39,296 nucleotides of DNA, taken from the NCBI GenBank assembly GCA_009380025.1, contig WHSP01000023.1, positions 1 through 39,296 on the forward strand, in the 5' to 3' direction. The notes beneath the pieces were generated by a model. That model was not told the DNA's origin. It was given only the letters and a program-made list of their open reading frames with translations, and made no database searches. Of the stretch, positions 16,534 through 24,284 are shown piece by piece (position 1 is the stretch's first letter; each line of letters starts with the position of its first letter). Made by a program: the position numbers and the translations under genes. Source of the stretch: Gemmatimonas sp. (lineage in GTDB: Bacteria > Gemmatimonadota > Gemmatimonadetes > Longimicrobiales > Longimicrobiaceae).

Positions 16534-17682
16534 ATGAAGCCAGAGCAGCTACTCCGCCGCGTTGCCGCGGCGTTGACAGGAGTCCTCGACGCGAGCGGGC
16601 AAGACGTCGTTTCGTCCGGGCGTGTCCGCGACCTGAACGTCGATGAATCGGGGGTCGTTCGCTTTCGGTTCGTCCTCCAGCCCGATGACCCCGGTACCCT
16701 GGTTAGGCAGGCGCGCGGGGCCGCTGAAGGTATCGACGGCGTCGAGGGCGTGAAGATCGACGTCAACCTGCCTTCCGCGCGAGGTGCGCCCTCGTCCCGC
16801 ACGGCTCCTCGACGTGGTGGCGGTCCGCTGCGACCCGGGAGTGTTCCGGCGCCCAAGCCCAACCCTGAATTGTTGACCGACGTCGAGCGAATCGTCGCGG
16901 TGAGCTCGGGCAAGGGAGGTGTGGGGAAGAGCACGATCGCCGTCAATCTGGCGTCCGCGCTCGCCGGTGAAGGGCACCGCGTGGGTCTGCTCGATGCCGA
17001 CATCTACGGCCCGAACGTCCCGATGATGCTTGGCGAGAAGCGCAGGCCGACGGTTACCGGGGCAAAGGGATCGGAGAAGATCGAGCCACTGTTGGCGCAC
17101 GGTATTCGGGTGATGAGCCTCGGGCTTCTGCTCGAGGAGGCTCAACCCGCGATCATGCGCGGCCCGCTGATTTCCGGAATTCTCAAACAGTTCGTCGAGC
17201 AAGTCGAATGGGGTCCGTTGGACTTCCTGATCGTCGACATGCCCCCCGGCACAGGTGACGCACAGCTTTCGCTCGTTCAGACGGTCCGCGTCGATGGTGT
17301 GGTCATGGTCACGACGCCTCAGGACGTCTCCACCGGCGATGTAAGGCGTGCGATCAAAATGTTCGAACGGGTCGAAACCCGCGTGCTCGGCGTCGTCGAA
17401 AATATGAGTGGTTTCGTCTGCCCTTGCTGTGGAACCCACTATGACCTCTTCGGCAAGGGCGGCGGCGAGGAACTCGCGAAGCTCTGCGGACTCCCCTTGC
17501 TCGGTCAGGTCCCGCTCGAGCTGGAGGTCCGCGAAGCAGGCGATTCCGGCGTACCGACCGTCATCAGCGCTCCCGACTCCCCGGCCGGTTCCGCCCTCCT
17601 TGAAATCGTCCACAGGGTCATGGCCGAGGTCGCGGAAGGCAGCGACTCCCGGGTGGAGCCGATCGAAACGAACGTCGAATAG
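16534..17682 (+). CDS. mrp: Mrp/ApbC family Fe-S cluster carrier ATPase
   Basis: The 382-residue protein starts with a MIP18 (DUF59) domain (about residues 1-85), followed by a proline/arginine-rich linker. A P-loop ATPase domain of the Mrp/NBP35 type carries the deviant Walker A SSGKGGVGKST at residues 124-134. The downstream cysteine pair in FVCPCCGTHYDLFGKGGG is where Mrp dimers bind a bridging [4Fe-4S] cluster. It transfers clusters to apoproteins in the cytosol. The start at 16534 is an ATG at the MIP18 N-terminus. It follows the Nfu gene after a terminator, in line with a joint role in Fe-S maturation. Confidence 0.94.
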   Translation: MKPEQLLRRVAAALTGVLDASGQDVVSSGRVRDLNVDESGVVRFRFVLQPDDPGTLVRQARGAAEGIDGVEGVKIDVNLPSARGAPSSRTAPRRGGGPLRPGSVPAPKPNPELLTDVERIVAVSSGKGGVGKSTIAVNLASALAGEGHRVGLLDADIYGPNVPMMLGEKRRPTVTGAKGSEKIEPLLAHGIRVMSLGLLLEEAQPAIMRGPLISGILKQFVEQVEWGPLDFLIVDMPPGTGDAQLSLVQTVRVDGVVMVTTPQDVSTGDVRRAIKMFERVETRVLGVVENMSGFVCPCCGTHYDLFGKGGGEELAKLCGLPLLGQVPLELEVREAGDSGVPTVISAPDSPAGSALLEIVHRVMAEVAEGSDSRVEPIETNVE

Positions 17683-17807
17683 GACGGGGTGCCGAATTGT
17701 GGCGCGACACTCGAGTCGTTCACAATGACCCCCGGAAGGAGGGACTCGAATACGTCGCCATAGGTCGATCATTGTGTACAGGCCAGGCCGCCGAGAACGC
17801 AACGGAA

Positions 17808-17831
17808 ACGGCCCGCCGATCAGCGGGCCGT
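17808..17831 (-). terminator. Terminator of the sigma-factor gene cluster
   Basis: ACGGCCCGC at 17808-17816 and GCGGGCCGT at 17823-17831 form a perfect 9-bp stem with a six-base loop. On the minus strand the stem is followed by TTTCC. It lies 26 bases beyond the stop of the small membrane protein at 17858 and probably ends the minus-strand cluster that begins near 21583. Confidence 0.65.
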
Positions 17832-17857
17832 GTGGAGACGGTACTACGCAAGCGAAA

Positions 17858-18091
17858 TCAGCTGTCCAGCCACCGCTGGTCCGAAGCCGAGATCCGCCTG
17901 CCGCCGCGGGCGCGTTCGACTACCTTCAGCACGAGCCACCCGACAAAAAGCAGCGGCGCGACCTTGAAGAGCAGGAAGCCGACCACCCCGAACGTCACCG
18001 ACAGCAGCATCCCGATAATCGAAAGAACGATGCTGATCGCGACGAGGCCGAGAAACCCTACGAGCAAGAATGTAAGTAGCGTGCCGAGCAT
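17858..18091 (-). CDS. Small two-helix membrane protein
   Basis: The 77-residue hydrophobic protein is not assigned to a named family. Residues about 2-60 are almost entirely hydrophobic and can form two or three membrane helices (LLTFLLVGFLGLVAISIVLSIIG, then VVGFLLFKVAPLLFVGWLVLKVV). A basic ERARGGRR segment and a short polar tail follow. An AGGAGG Shine-Dalgarno seven bases upstream selects the start at 18091 over an ATG at 18106. It is the last gene of the minus-strand sigma-factor cluster, 96 bp after the DUF4097-like gene, and a membrane-stress role is plausible only by association. Confidence 0.72.
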   Translation of the reverse strand: MLGTLLTFLLVGFLGLVAISIVLSIIGMLLSVTFGVVGFLLFKVAPLLFVGWLVLKVVERARGGRRISASDQRWLDS

Positions 18092-18187
18092 GTCGCCCTC
18101 CTTCATTATGATGTGATCCGGCGCATTCGCCGGCGACTCATCCCACCTGCGCGGCCTGTGTCCAGGTAGCCACCCGCGGGAGGCCTC

Positions 18188-19066
18188 TCAATCGATCCAC
18201 TCGATCTCGATCGAACCGAGCGCAGCTCTGACATCGATGGTCAGCCGATCCGTGGTCCGGTCCCAGTTGGCGCTGTAGTAGCCGTCTCCTCGCTGCTCCA
18301 GGCCCGGTGCCGTGAAGCTGGTCAAGAACGAGCTCCGGTTGAGCCTGACCCCGTGGCTCCGGGGTAACCGCAGCACGACGGAACCGATACCCATCTCGAC
18401 GGACGCGGTGGACGCACCCTGCCACGCACCGCTGAAGTCCAGCACCGTCGCGCCAACGCCGCCCTGGAACTCAATCCGGCGGGCTCGTGTGTTGCCCAGG
18501 CCTGTCACGCGTAGGTCGGCAGCGCCCGCCTGGATCGATACCCGCTCCGCAACGATGGGGTTCGGTTCGTTGAACGAGACTCGCGTCTCACTTGCCCCCG
18601 TCTCCAGATCGAAACGCTGGAGCGATATCCCGCCCAGCTCGATGTCGGCTTCTCCCGCCCCGAATTTCAGGTCCATGTCGAAGGGGACATCCCGGCCGAG
18701 GCCGATTCTCGCCGTGGCCCCTTCCTGTATGTCCAGCCGCCGGCGCACCCGCCGGCGCACCCGCCGGCGGTCATGCTCGGAGTCGACCCCGAGCCGTAGC
18801 TCCCTTTCGTCTTCGTCGTACTCGGCCACCGGCCGGAACGCCTCCTCGTCGTAGCGAATCTCCATCTCGTACAGCATCGGGCTTTCGGCCGGGGCCATCG
18901 TGAGCTTGCCCGCTCCATAGTCGATGTCCACCTCGAGGGGAGCCGTATCCCAGACCTGGCGCGCCGAGGTCATCGTCCTCCACGTCTGCGCGGTGGCCTG
19001 GCTGGTGACGAAGGCTCCCACGAGGAGCGCTGGAGTGAGGAGCCTGAGGAGCGGGAACTTATGCAT
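18188..19066 (-). CDS. Secreted DUF4097/toastrack-like beta protein
   Basis: The 292-residue product has a signal peptide (LLTPALLVGAFVTSQATAQ). It then has repeating short beta-strand units (GAGKLTMAP, GAGEADIELGG, GAADLRVTGLG, GIGSVVLRLP) typical of the DUF4097/LiaF-C 'toastrack' fold of exported or membrane-associated proteins. A striking arginine run, RRRVRRRVRRR near residue 105, is encoded by a 12-bp unit repeated about three times (18732-18771). The start at 19066 has GGAGGG upstream and overlaps the preceding stop by eight bases. As part of the sigma/anti-sigma cluster it may sense or respond to envelope state, which is inference. Confidence 0.75.
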   Translation of the reverse strand: MHKFPLLRLLTPALLVGAFVTSQATAQTWRTMTSARQVWDTAPLEVDIDYGAGKLTMAPAESPMLYEMEIRYDEEAFRPVAEYDEDERELRLGVDSEHDRRRVRRRVRRRLDIQEGATARIGLGRDVPFDMDLKFGAGEADIELGGISLQRFDLETGASETRVSFNEPNPIVAERVSIQAGAADLRVTGLGNTRARRIEFQGGVGATVLDFSGAWQGASTASVEMGIGSVVLRLPRSHGVRLNRSSFLTSFTAPGLEQRGDGYYSANWDRTTDRLTIDVRAALGSIEIEWID

Positions 19067-20204
19067 GGTCCCTCCGGATCGGTTCGTCCACGAAGAGGTC
19101 ATCCGTATCCAGGACCGGCTCGGTGGGAGTCGAAGCGAAGGTCCGACGCGTTCCCGCCCGAGATAAGATGACGGCGCCAATGCCCACAGTGCTCGCAACC
19201 CAGATCGCCAACCACGTCGCGATCTGCAACAACGTTCCGATGAAGCCGAGGAAGCCAGTCATCGAGATGAGGTGCGCCGCGAGCAGCGGCGTGAGCATCA
19301 TCCCCAGGCCGGTGAAGAGGTAGGCGTACGAGTTCCTGTAGCGGAAGTCCAGGCCATCGCGGCTCTGCTCGGCCGTTCGCTCGCCGATCGCATGCGCGAC
19401 GCCCAAGAGCCCAAAGACTGCTCCTGCGAACAACGCCAGAGGATAGAGCGGAATCGCGATCAGGAGAAAGGGGATCCCAATGATCGATACGGCCAGCGCA
19501 ACGAGGAGCACCACGAAAGCGGGAAAGGCCAGGAAGCTGGCCGCAAGCCCTGTCGCTCCGGAGCGGATCCCGGAGATCCGGACCGTATCACTCACGGTCT
19601 CGAGATACGGCCGCCCGTAGAACACCAGCGTTGCGCCAATCCCCGCCAGTACCAGGCCCATTGCAACGGTCGATACGATCCCCGCGAAACCACGTCGGAC
19701 GGGACCGAAGCCGGAACCCTCTTCGCGAACTCTCGGGGGCCTCGGCGCAGTCGGAGGAGTTGGAGGTAGGGCGCTGCGTGCCTCTCCCACCGCGATATCC
19801 GCTTCACTCAGCGCTCGGTCGACCTCGCCCGCAATGTCCAGATCATTTCCCTCGATCGACCGCATTTCACCCCGCACGCGGCCCCCCTGATTCACCAGCT
19901 CTCCCCCCGTCACCGCCACGTCGCCGCCTACGAGCGCGCCTTCCTCCAGGATCAGATCGCCATCGATAACCACCGCATCGCCCCGCACTTCCCCGCGTAT
20001 TCGCAGGTCCCCACGGACCACCACGATCTCGTCGACGACTTCACCTTCCTCGATCGTGCGGTCGCCGGTGACGACTCTGCCTTGCGCCGCGCCGTCCCGG
20101 TCGCTGACGGCTTCGCTCTCCTGGGCCACCACGCCATGCGCAACCAGCCCAAGCAAGGCCAGTGGCAACAGCATCGCGGGGACCCGCCGATGGCTAGTTC
20201 GCAT
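19059..20204 (-). CDS. Exported polymer-forming (bactofilin-like) membrane protein
   Basis: The 381-residue protein begins with a signal peptide ending AHGVVAQ. A right-handed beta-helix-like region follows, with repeated short strands (VVRGDLRIRGEVRGDAVVIDGDLILEEG and onward, about residues 45-125), like the polymer-forming cytoskeletal domain. A proline-rich linker (LPPTPPTAPRPPR) leads to at least four membrane helices (about residues 170-360). Classic bactofilins are cytosolic and lack a signal peptide, so here the beta-helix would face the periplasm. It overlaps the anti-sigma gene by 11 bases and the DUF4097-like gene by eight, so it is transcribed and translated with them. Confidence 0.78.
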   Translation of the reverse strand: MRTSHRRVPAMLLPLALLGLVAHGVVAQESEAVSDRDGAAQGRVVTGDRTIEEGEVVDEIVVVRGDLRIRGEVRGDAVVIDGDLILEEGALVGGDVAVTGGELVNQGGRVRGEMRSIEGNDLDIAGEVDRALSEADIAVGEARSALPPTPPTAPRPPRVREEGSGFGPVRRGFAGIVSTVAMGLVLAGIGATLVFYGRPYLETVSDTVRISGIRSGATGLAASFLAFPAFVVLLVALAVSIIGIPFLLIAIPLYPLALFAGAVFGLLGVAHAIGERTAEQSRDGLDFRYRNSYAYLFTGLGMMLTPLLAAHLISMTGFLGFIGTLLQIATWLAIWVASTVGIGAVILSRAGTRRTFASTPTEPVLDTDDLFVDEPIRRDHA

Positions 20205-20850
20205 GGGAAACCCTCCCGACAGGGGTGCGGGTCAGACGAACCAGGCCCCACCCGGAAAGCGGGATCGCGATCGCCAGGAACGCGATCCCGCCGCCCAGGG
20301 CGCTGCTCGGAATCGTCTGAAGCGTTGTATATGATGTCGCCGCCCACCCGAAGAGGCCGGAGCCAAGGGCTCCATCGATGAGCCAGGCGAAAGCCGTCTG
20401 AGCGGCGGACTGTGTCTGGAGAAGGCCCCACTGGATCACCGCGGCGGGTGAGATGAGAGGCAGGGTGAGGAGCCAGAGGACCAGGGCGATGAGGGGCATT
20501 GCCGGCGCCGTGACCGCTACACTGATCATGGCCCATCCACGCCGCGTCGTCGGAAGGAGCCGTCTCAGCAGAGCCAGGACTCGGCTTTCCTGCGCGAGCT
20601 GTACTCGGGCCATGACCCCATCGCCAAAGCTGGCCGATGGTGCGAAGCGAGTCAGCTTTCCGAGCAGCGTGAACAAGCACTGAATCGCATCCAGCTCCGA
20701 TGCGCAGCAGCTGCACGCTTCCAGGTGCGTGTGGGCACCAGTAGCGGCCGCGGGAGGAAGGCTCCCCTCCGCGAGCTGCTCGAGCGTCTCCGCTGTCAGG
20801 TGCGCCGATGTTGCTGGCACGGGCTCTCTCCCAGTTGGGTGTTCTTTCAT
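20194..20850 (-). CDS. Zinc-finger anti-sigma factor
   Basis: The 218-residue protein has an N-terminal cytosolic domain with the anti-sigma zinc-finger pattern His42-x3-Cys46-x2-Cys49. A basic linker and hydrophobic segments follow (about residues 105-140 and 180-205), consistent with a membrane-anchored ZAS-type anti-sigma factor. It should hold the adjacent ECF sigma factor inactive until an envelope signal releases it. It begins 31 bp after the sigma gene on the same strand, the usual arrangement for such pairs. The signal is unknown. Confidence 0.85.
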   Translation of the reverse strand: MKEHPTGREPVPATSAHLTAETLEQLAEGSLPPAAATGAHTHLEACSCCASELDAIQCLFTLLGKLTRFAPSASFGDGVMARVQLAQESRVLALLRRLLPTTRRGWAMISVAVTAPAMPLIALVLWLLTLPLISPAAVIQWGLLQTQSAAQTAFAWLIDGALGSGLFGWAATSYTTLQTIPSSALGGGIAFLAIAIPLSGWGLVRLTRTPVGRVSHAN

Positions 20851-20881
20851 GACCGACTACGCGATCCGCGAAGTGAAAGTT

Positions 20882-21583
20882 TCATGTCTCGATCCGCAGA
20901 TGGGCGAGCTGTTCACGCAGCTCCCCTCGCGCTCGGTGAATGTAGGTCTTCACGGTGCCGAGAGGCACCTCCATGATCTCCGCAATCTCTTCGTATGGCC
21001 TTCCTTCCACGTGCCGTAGAAGGATCGCCGTCCGATACTCCGGCCGGAGCCGGGCGATCGCCGTCTCGATCTCCTCGCCGAGCTCCTTCGCCTCGAGCAA
21101 CTCCTCGGGGGATTCATCTCCCGAAGCGACGGCGATACGGGAAGATTCCACCTCTTCGGAGGTTCGCGCATTGCGCGAGCCGTCGAGGGATATTGTATCC
21201 AACCCCTTCTTCCGCAATGTGTCGATCGCAAGATTGCTCGCAATCTTGAAGATCCAGCTCGAGAACTTGTACTTCGGATTGTAGCTCTCCAAACGGTTGA
21301 ACACTTTGACGAAGGTCTCCTGGGCGAGATCCTCGGCGAGCTCGCGATCGCGGACCATTCGATAGACGAGCGAAAATACCGGCCGTTGGTAGCGATCCAA
21401 CAGCTCCCGGTAGGCCTTCTCGCTTCCGGACCGCGCGAAGGCTACCAGCTCGTGATCGGTCGAATGGAGCAGATCCAAAGCGTTCAACAGAAATCCCGGT
21501 GGGCGCCCGAGCGCACTACGCCGAGAGAGTTCGCGAGGTTTCAGAAGCATCCTGCGGGAGGGCTCGTCTTGCTCACCCCCCAC
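20882..21583 (-). CDS. ECF (sigma-70 group 4) RNA polymerase sigma factor
   Basis: The protein (up to 233 residues) has sigma region 2, with RYQRPVFSLVYRMV and the core-binding/-10 segment DLAQETFVKVFNRL, then KFSSWIFKIASNLAIDTLR. It also has region 4, with LRPEYRTAILLRHVEGRPYEEIAEIMEVPLGTVKTYIHRARGEL shape as helix-turn-helix for the -35. There is no region 1 or 3, which defines the ECF group. The first in-frame start is GTG at 21583, but no candidate start has a good Shine-Dalgarno, and the family-like part begins around residue 36. It is the first gene of the minus-strand cluster and faces menG across about 60 bp. Confidence 0.9.
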   Translation of the reverse strand: MGGEQDEPSRRMLLKPRELSRRSALGRPPGFLLNALDLLHSTDHELVAFARSGSEKAYRELLDRYQRPVFSLVYRMVRDRELAEDLAQETFVKVFNRLESYNPKYKFSSWIFKIASNLAIDTLRKKGLDTISLDGSRNARTSEEVESSRIAVASGDESPEELLEAKELGEEIETAIARLRPEYRTAILLRHVEGRPYEEIAEIMEVPLGTVKTYIHRARGELREQLAHLRIET

Positions 21584-21646
21584 GGCACGGATAGCTTCCG
21601 AGCCAATTCAGTGTTCGGCTCGTCCAGCCCGAAGGCGATCGTCGCG

Positions 21647-22375
21647 ATGACGCTCCGTTCCAGCGCCCTCCCGTCGGACGAGGAGAAGGCGGCACAGGTG
21701 CGCCGCATGTTCTCCTCGATCGCGCCGCGCTACGATCTGCTCAACCACCTGTTGTCGATGAACGTCGACCGTTGGTGGCGCCGCAAAGCGGTGGATCGCC
21801 TCGGCTGGGAACGGGAGCCCACGGGCACGTACCTGGACAACTGCGCGGGGACGCTCGACTTGTCGATCGAGCTCGCTCGCCGCCCGGGCTTCGCCGGCAC
21901 CGTCGTCGGGAGTGACTTCGCCTTCCCGATGCTTCGGATCGGGGAGGAGAAATCTTCGGGCCATCCCATCGAGGCGATCTGCGCAGACGCCCTTTCCCTC
22001 CCGTATCGTGCCGAAAGTTTCGACGGAGCCACGATCGGTTTTGGGATCCGCAATGTCGCAAATCTGGACACAGGACTCGGCGAGCTTCACCGCGTGCTCC
22101 GGCCGGGTGCCCGAATCGTCGTCCTCGAGTTCACCACGCCCGCCTGGAAACCGTTTCGGGCCATCTACTTCTATTACTTTCAACGGGTCCTCCCGTTCAT
22201 CGGCAAGCTGGTTTCGAAACATGGTTCAGCGTACAGCTACCTCCCGGAATCGGTTCTGCGCTTCCCGGAGCCACCCGAGTTGGCAGCGCGACTCGAGGGA
22301 GTAGGGTTCGTCGATGTCGGTTGGACCCGACTTTCGGGCGGTATCGTCGCCCTTCATTGGGGGAGACGGTCATGA
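21647..22375 (+). CDS. menG: Demethylmenaquinone methyltransferase
   Basis: The 242-residue SAM-dependent enzyme belongs to the UbiE/MenG family, which methylates the quinone ring in the last step of menaquinone synthesis. It starts with the usual VRRMFSSIAPRYDLLNHLLS signature. The SAM-binding motif I appears as DNCAGTLDLSIEL instead of the commoner D-x-x-x-G-T-G-D. GFGIRNVANL, LRPGARIVVLEFTTP and the C-terminal SYLPESVLRFP region all fit MenG. The ATG at 21647 gives the family N-terminus; upstream in-frame codons would overlap the sigma gene on the other strand. Its stop overlaps the next ATG (ATGA). Menaquinone rather than ubiquinone is favoured because no ubiquinone-specific hydroxylase genes are nearby. 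Confidence 0.9.
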   Translation: MTLRSSALPSDEEKAAQVRRMFSSIAPRYDLLNHLLSMNVDRWWRRKAVDRLGWEREPTGTYLDNCAGTLDLSIELARRPGFAGTVVGSDFAFPMLRIGEEKSSGHPIEAICADALSLPYRAESFDGATIGFGIRNVANLDTGLGELHRVLRPGARIVVLEFTTPAWKPFRAIYFYYFQRVLPFIGKLVSKHGSAYSYLPESVLRFPEPPELAARLEGVGFVDVGWTRLSGGIVALHWGRRS

Positions 22376-22641
22376 TCCTCAACCTGCTTTCGAGCGCCCT
22401 GGTCTATCTATTCGTCCTCTGTTGCATCGTGTCCGGTGGCCTTCAGGTCCTTGCCTGGTCGCGGCATGCGGTGGAAGGCGTTTCGGTATCGATCCGGGCC
22501 CTCTGGAGTCCCGAGGGGGTGTTCGATGAAATCGGTCTCCGACAGATACGGGTTGCAAGGGGTCTTTTGACCCTTGGAGGGATCGCATACCTCACGTACG
22601 GGACGTTGCTCGTGATTTCGCGGGCCGGTGGCGGCGGGTGA
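22372..22641 (+). CDS. Unknown small membrane protein in quinone operon
   Basis: The 89-residue protein is not recognised. It has two predicted membrane helices, LLSSALVYLFVLCCIVSGGLQVLAW near residues 4-28 and GLLTLGGIAYLTYGTLLVI near 64-83. They are joined by a polar segment with WSPEGVFDEIGLRQIRVARG. The ATG overlaps the menG stop by four bases and has GGGAG upstream, so coupling to menG is clear. ubiD follows 94 bp later. Its place suggests a membrane partner in quinone synthesis, but nothing in its sequence proves it. Confidence 0.75.
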   Translation: MILNLLSSALVYLFVLCCIVSGGLQVLAWSRHAVEGVSVSIRALWSPEGVFDEIGLRQIRVARGLLTLGGIAYLTYGTLLVISRAGGGG

Positions 22642-22735
22642 TCGCGCGACGAGGTTGCGGGGGCGCGATCTCGGCTCGGCGCCGCCGGAGGATCGACCCC
22701 CGCTCGCCGTTCGGGTTGGCGATCGGGGCAGCGGA

Positions 22736-24229
22736 ATGACGACGATGCCGCCGTTTCAGAACTTACGCGAGTTCCTGGAGCACCTCGAGCGTTCGGGCGA
22801 GCTCGTCCGGATTCGCCGGCCAGTGTCCGTCGATCTCGAGATGGCGGAGATCGCGGATCGGGCAATGAAGCGCCCGGGCGGCGGACCCGCACTCCTCTTC
22901 GAGCATGCGGTGCAAATGGATGGGTCGCGGAGCCCGATACCCGTCGCGATCAACGTCTTCGGTTCCTGGAGTCGGATCACGGCGGCGTTGGCGGTCGACG
23001 ACCTCCAGGAACACGCCGACCGGATTCGAGAACTTCTGAAACCGGACGTCCCCAAGGGTCTCTGGGCCAAAGTCCAGATGCTGCCGAAGCTGGCCGAGCT
23101 CGCGAAGGTCCCACCGAGGAAGTATCGCGGAACGCCTCCCTGCCAGGAGGTCGTGCTGGAGACGGGTAACTTCGACCTGACCCGTCTCCTTCCGGTTCTG
23201 AGAACCTGGCCGCAGGACGGCGGACCCTTCATCACAATGCCGATGGTGATGACGCGCGATCCGGACGGGGGCCCACAGAACGTCGGCATGTACAGGATGC
23301 AGGTCTTCGGGCCCGACACGACCGGCATGCACTGGCAGCAACACAAAGGAGGTGCCGCCCACTACCGTGCCTGGAAGCGGAGCGGTCAGGGTCGGATGCC
23401 GGTCGTCGTCGCTCTGGGGGGCGATCCGGTGACGATGTACACGCCGACGGCCCCGCTTCCACCCGGGATAAGCGAGTTCCTGTTCGGGGGTTTCCTTCGT
23501 CGGCAGCCGGTGTATACCGCTACCGCCCTTTCCGCGGATCTCGAGGTTCCGGCCGAGGCGGAGATCGTTCTCGAGGGGTACGTCGATCCCGCCGAGCCGA
23601 TGGGCGTCGAAGGGCCGTTCGGTGACCACACCGGCTTCTACACCCTCGAAGACGACTACCCCGTCTTCCATGTGACGACCGTGACGATGCGGAAGGAGCC
23701 GATCTATCCGGCCACTCTCGTCGGACGACCGCCGGTCGAAGACGTCTATCTCGGTGGCGCGACGGAGCGGATCTTCCTCCCGCTTGCCCAGCTGACGATG
23801 CCCGAGATCGTCGACTATCACATGCCGCCCGAAGGAGTCTTCCACAACCTTGTGTTCGTTTCGATCCGAAAGGAATTTCCCGGACAAGCGTACAAGGTGA
23901 TGAACGGTCTGTGGGGGATGGGTCTCATGTCCCTGGCGAAGGTGATCGTCGTCGTGGACGATTGCGTGGACGTCCAGAACACCCAGGAAGCCTGGTGGTA
24001 TGCGTTGGGGAACATCGATCCGGAGCGGGACGTTCGCTTCGCGCGCGGTCCGGTAGACGATCTCGATCACGCGTCTCAGCACGCCTCGTTCGGCAGCAAG
24101 ATGGGGGTTGACGGGACTCGGAAGTGGCCTGAGGAAGGATTCACTCGACGCTGGCCAGACCTCATCGAGATGTCCGACGAGATCAAGGATCGTGTCGATG
24201 GCTATTGGAGCGAGCTCGGCATCGAGTGA
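22736..24229 (+). CDS. UbiD-family prenyl-FMN-dependent decarboxylase
   Basis: The 497-residue protein has the length and signatures of the UbiD family: NLREFLEHLERSGELVRI at the N-terminus, the central ETGNFDLTRLLPVLRTWPQDGGPFITMP, and the MEGPFGDHTGFY-type segment (here VEGPFGDHTGFY) carrying catalytic Glu. Such enzymes remove an aromatic carboxylate using prenylated FMN made by UbiX. With MenG, a UbiA-type prenyltransferase and UbiX around it, its substrate is most likely a menaquinone precursor, as in the futalosine route, rather than 4-hydroxybenzoate. That choice is inference. The ATG at 22736 gives the family N-terminus with GGGGCAGCGGA upstream. Confidence 0.9.
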   Translation: MTTMPPFQNLREFLEHLERSGELVRIRRPVSVDLEMAEIADRAMKRPGGGPALLFEHAVQMDGSRSPIPVAINVFGSWSRITAALAVDDLQEHADRIRELLKPDVPKGLWAKVQMLPKLAELAKVPPRKYRGTPPCQEVVLETGNFDLTRLLPVLRTWPQDGGPFITMPMVMTRDPDGGPQNVGMYRMQVFGPDTTGMHWQQHKGGAAHYRAWKRSGQGRMPVVVALGGDPVTMYTPTAPLPPGISEFLFGGFLRRQPVYTATALSADLEVPAEAEIVLEGYVDPAEPMGVEGPFGDHTGFYTLEDDYPVFHVTTVTMRKEPIYPATLVGRPPVEDVYLGGATERIFLPLAQLTMPEIVDYHMPPEGVFHNLVFVSIRKEFPGQAYKVMNGLWGMGLMSLAKVIVVVDDCVDVQNTQEAWWYALGNIDPERDVRFARGPVDDLDHASQHASFGSKMGVDGTRKWPEEGFTRRWPDLIEMSDEIKDRVDGYWSELGIE

Positions 24230-24284
24230 GGTGGGAAGACAATTGGTGGGGCGGTGAAGTGTACCTACACGGAAGAAACGAAGA

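Noticed and set aside
17700-17790. tRNA-like pattern (TTCGAGTCC on the minus strand) with inverted repeats CACAATGA/TCATTGTG and CGAGTC/GACTCG
   Set aside because: The T-arm cannot form a five-base stem and no acceptor or anticodon stem fits, so it is not a tRNA. The repeats are noted but no function is visible.
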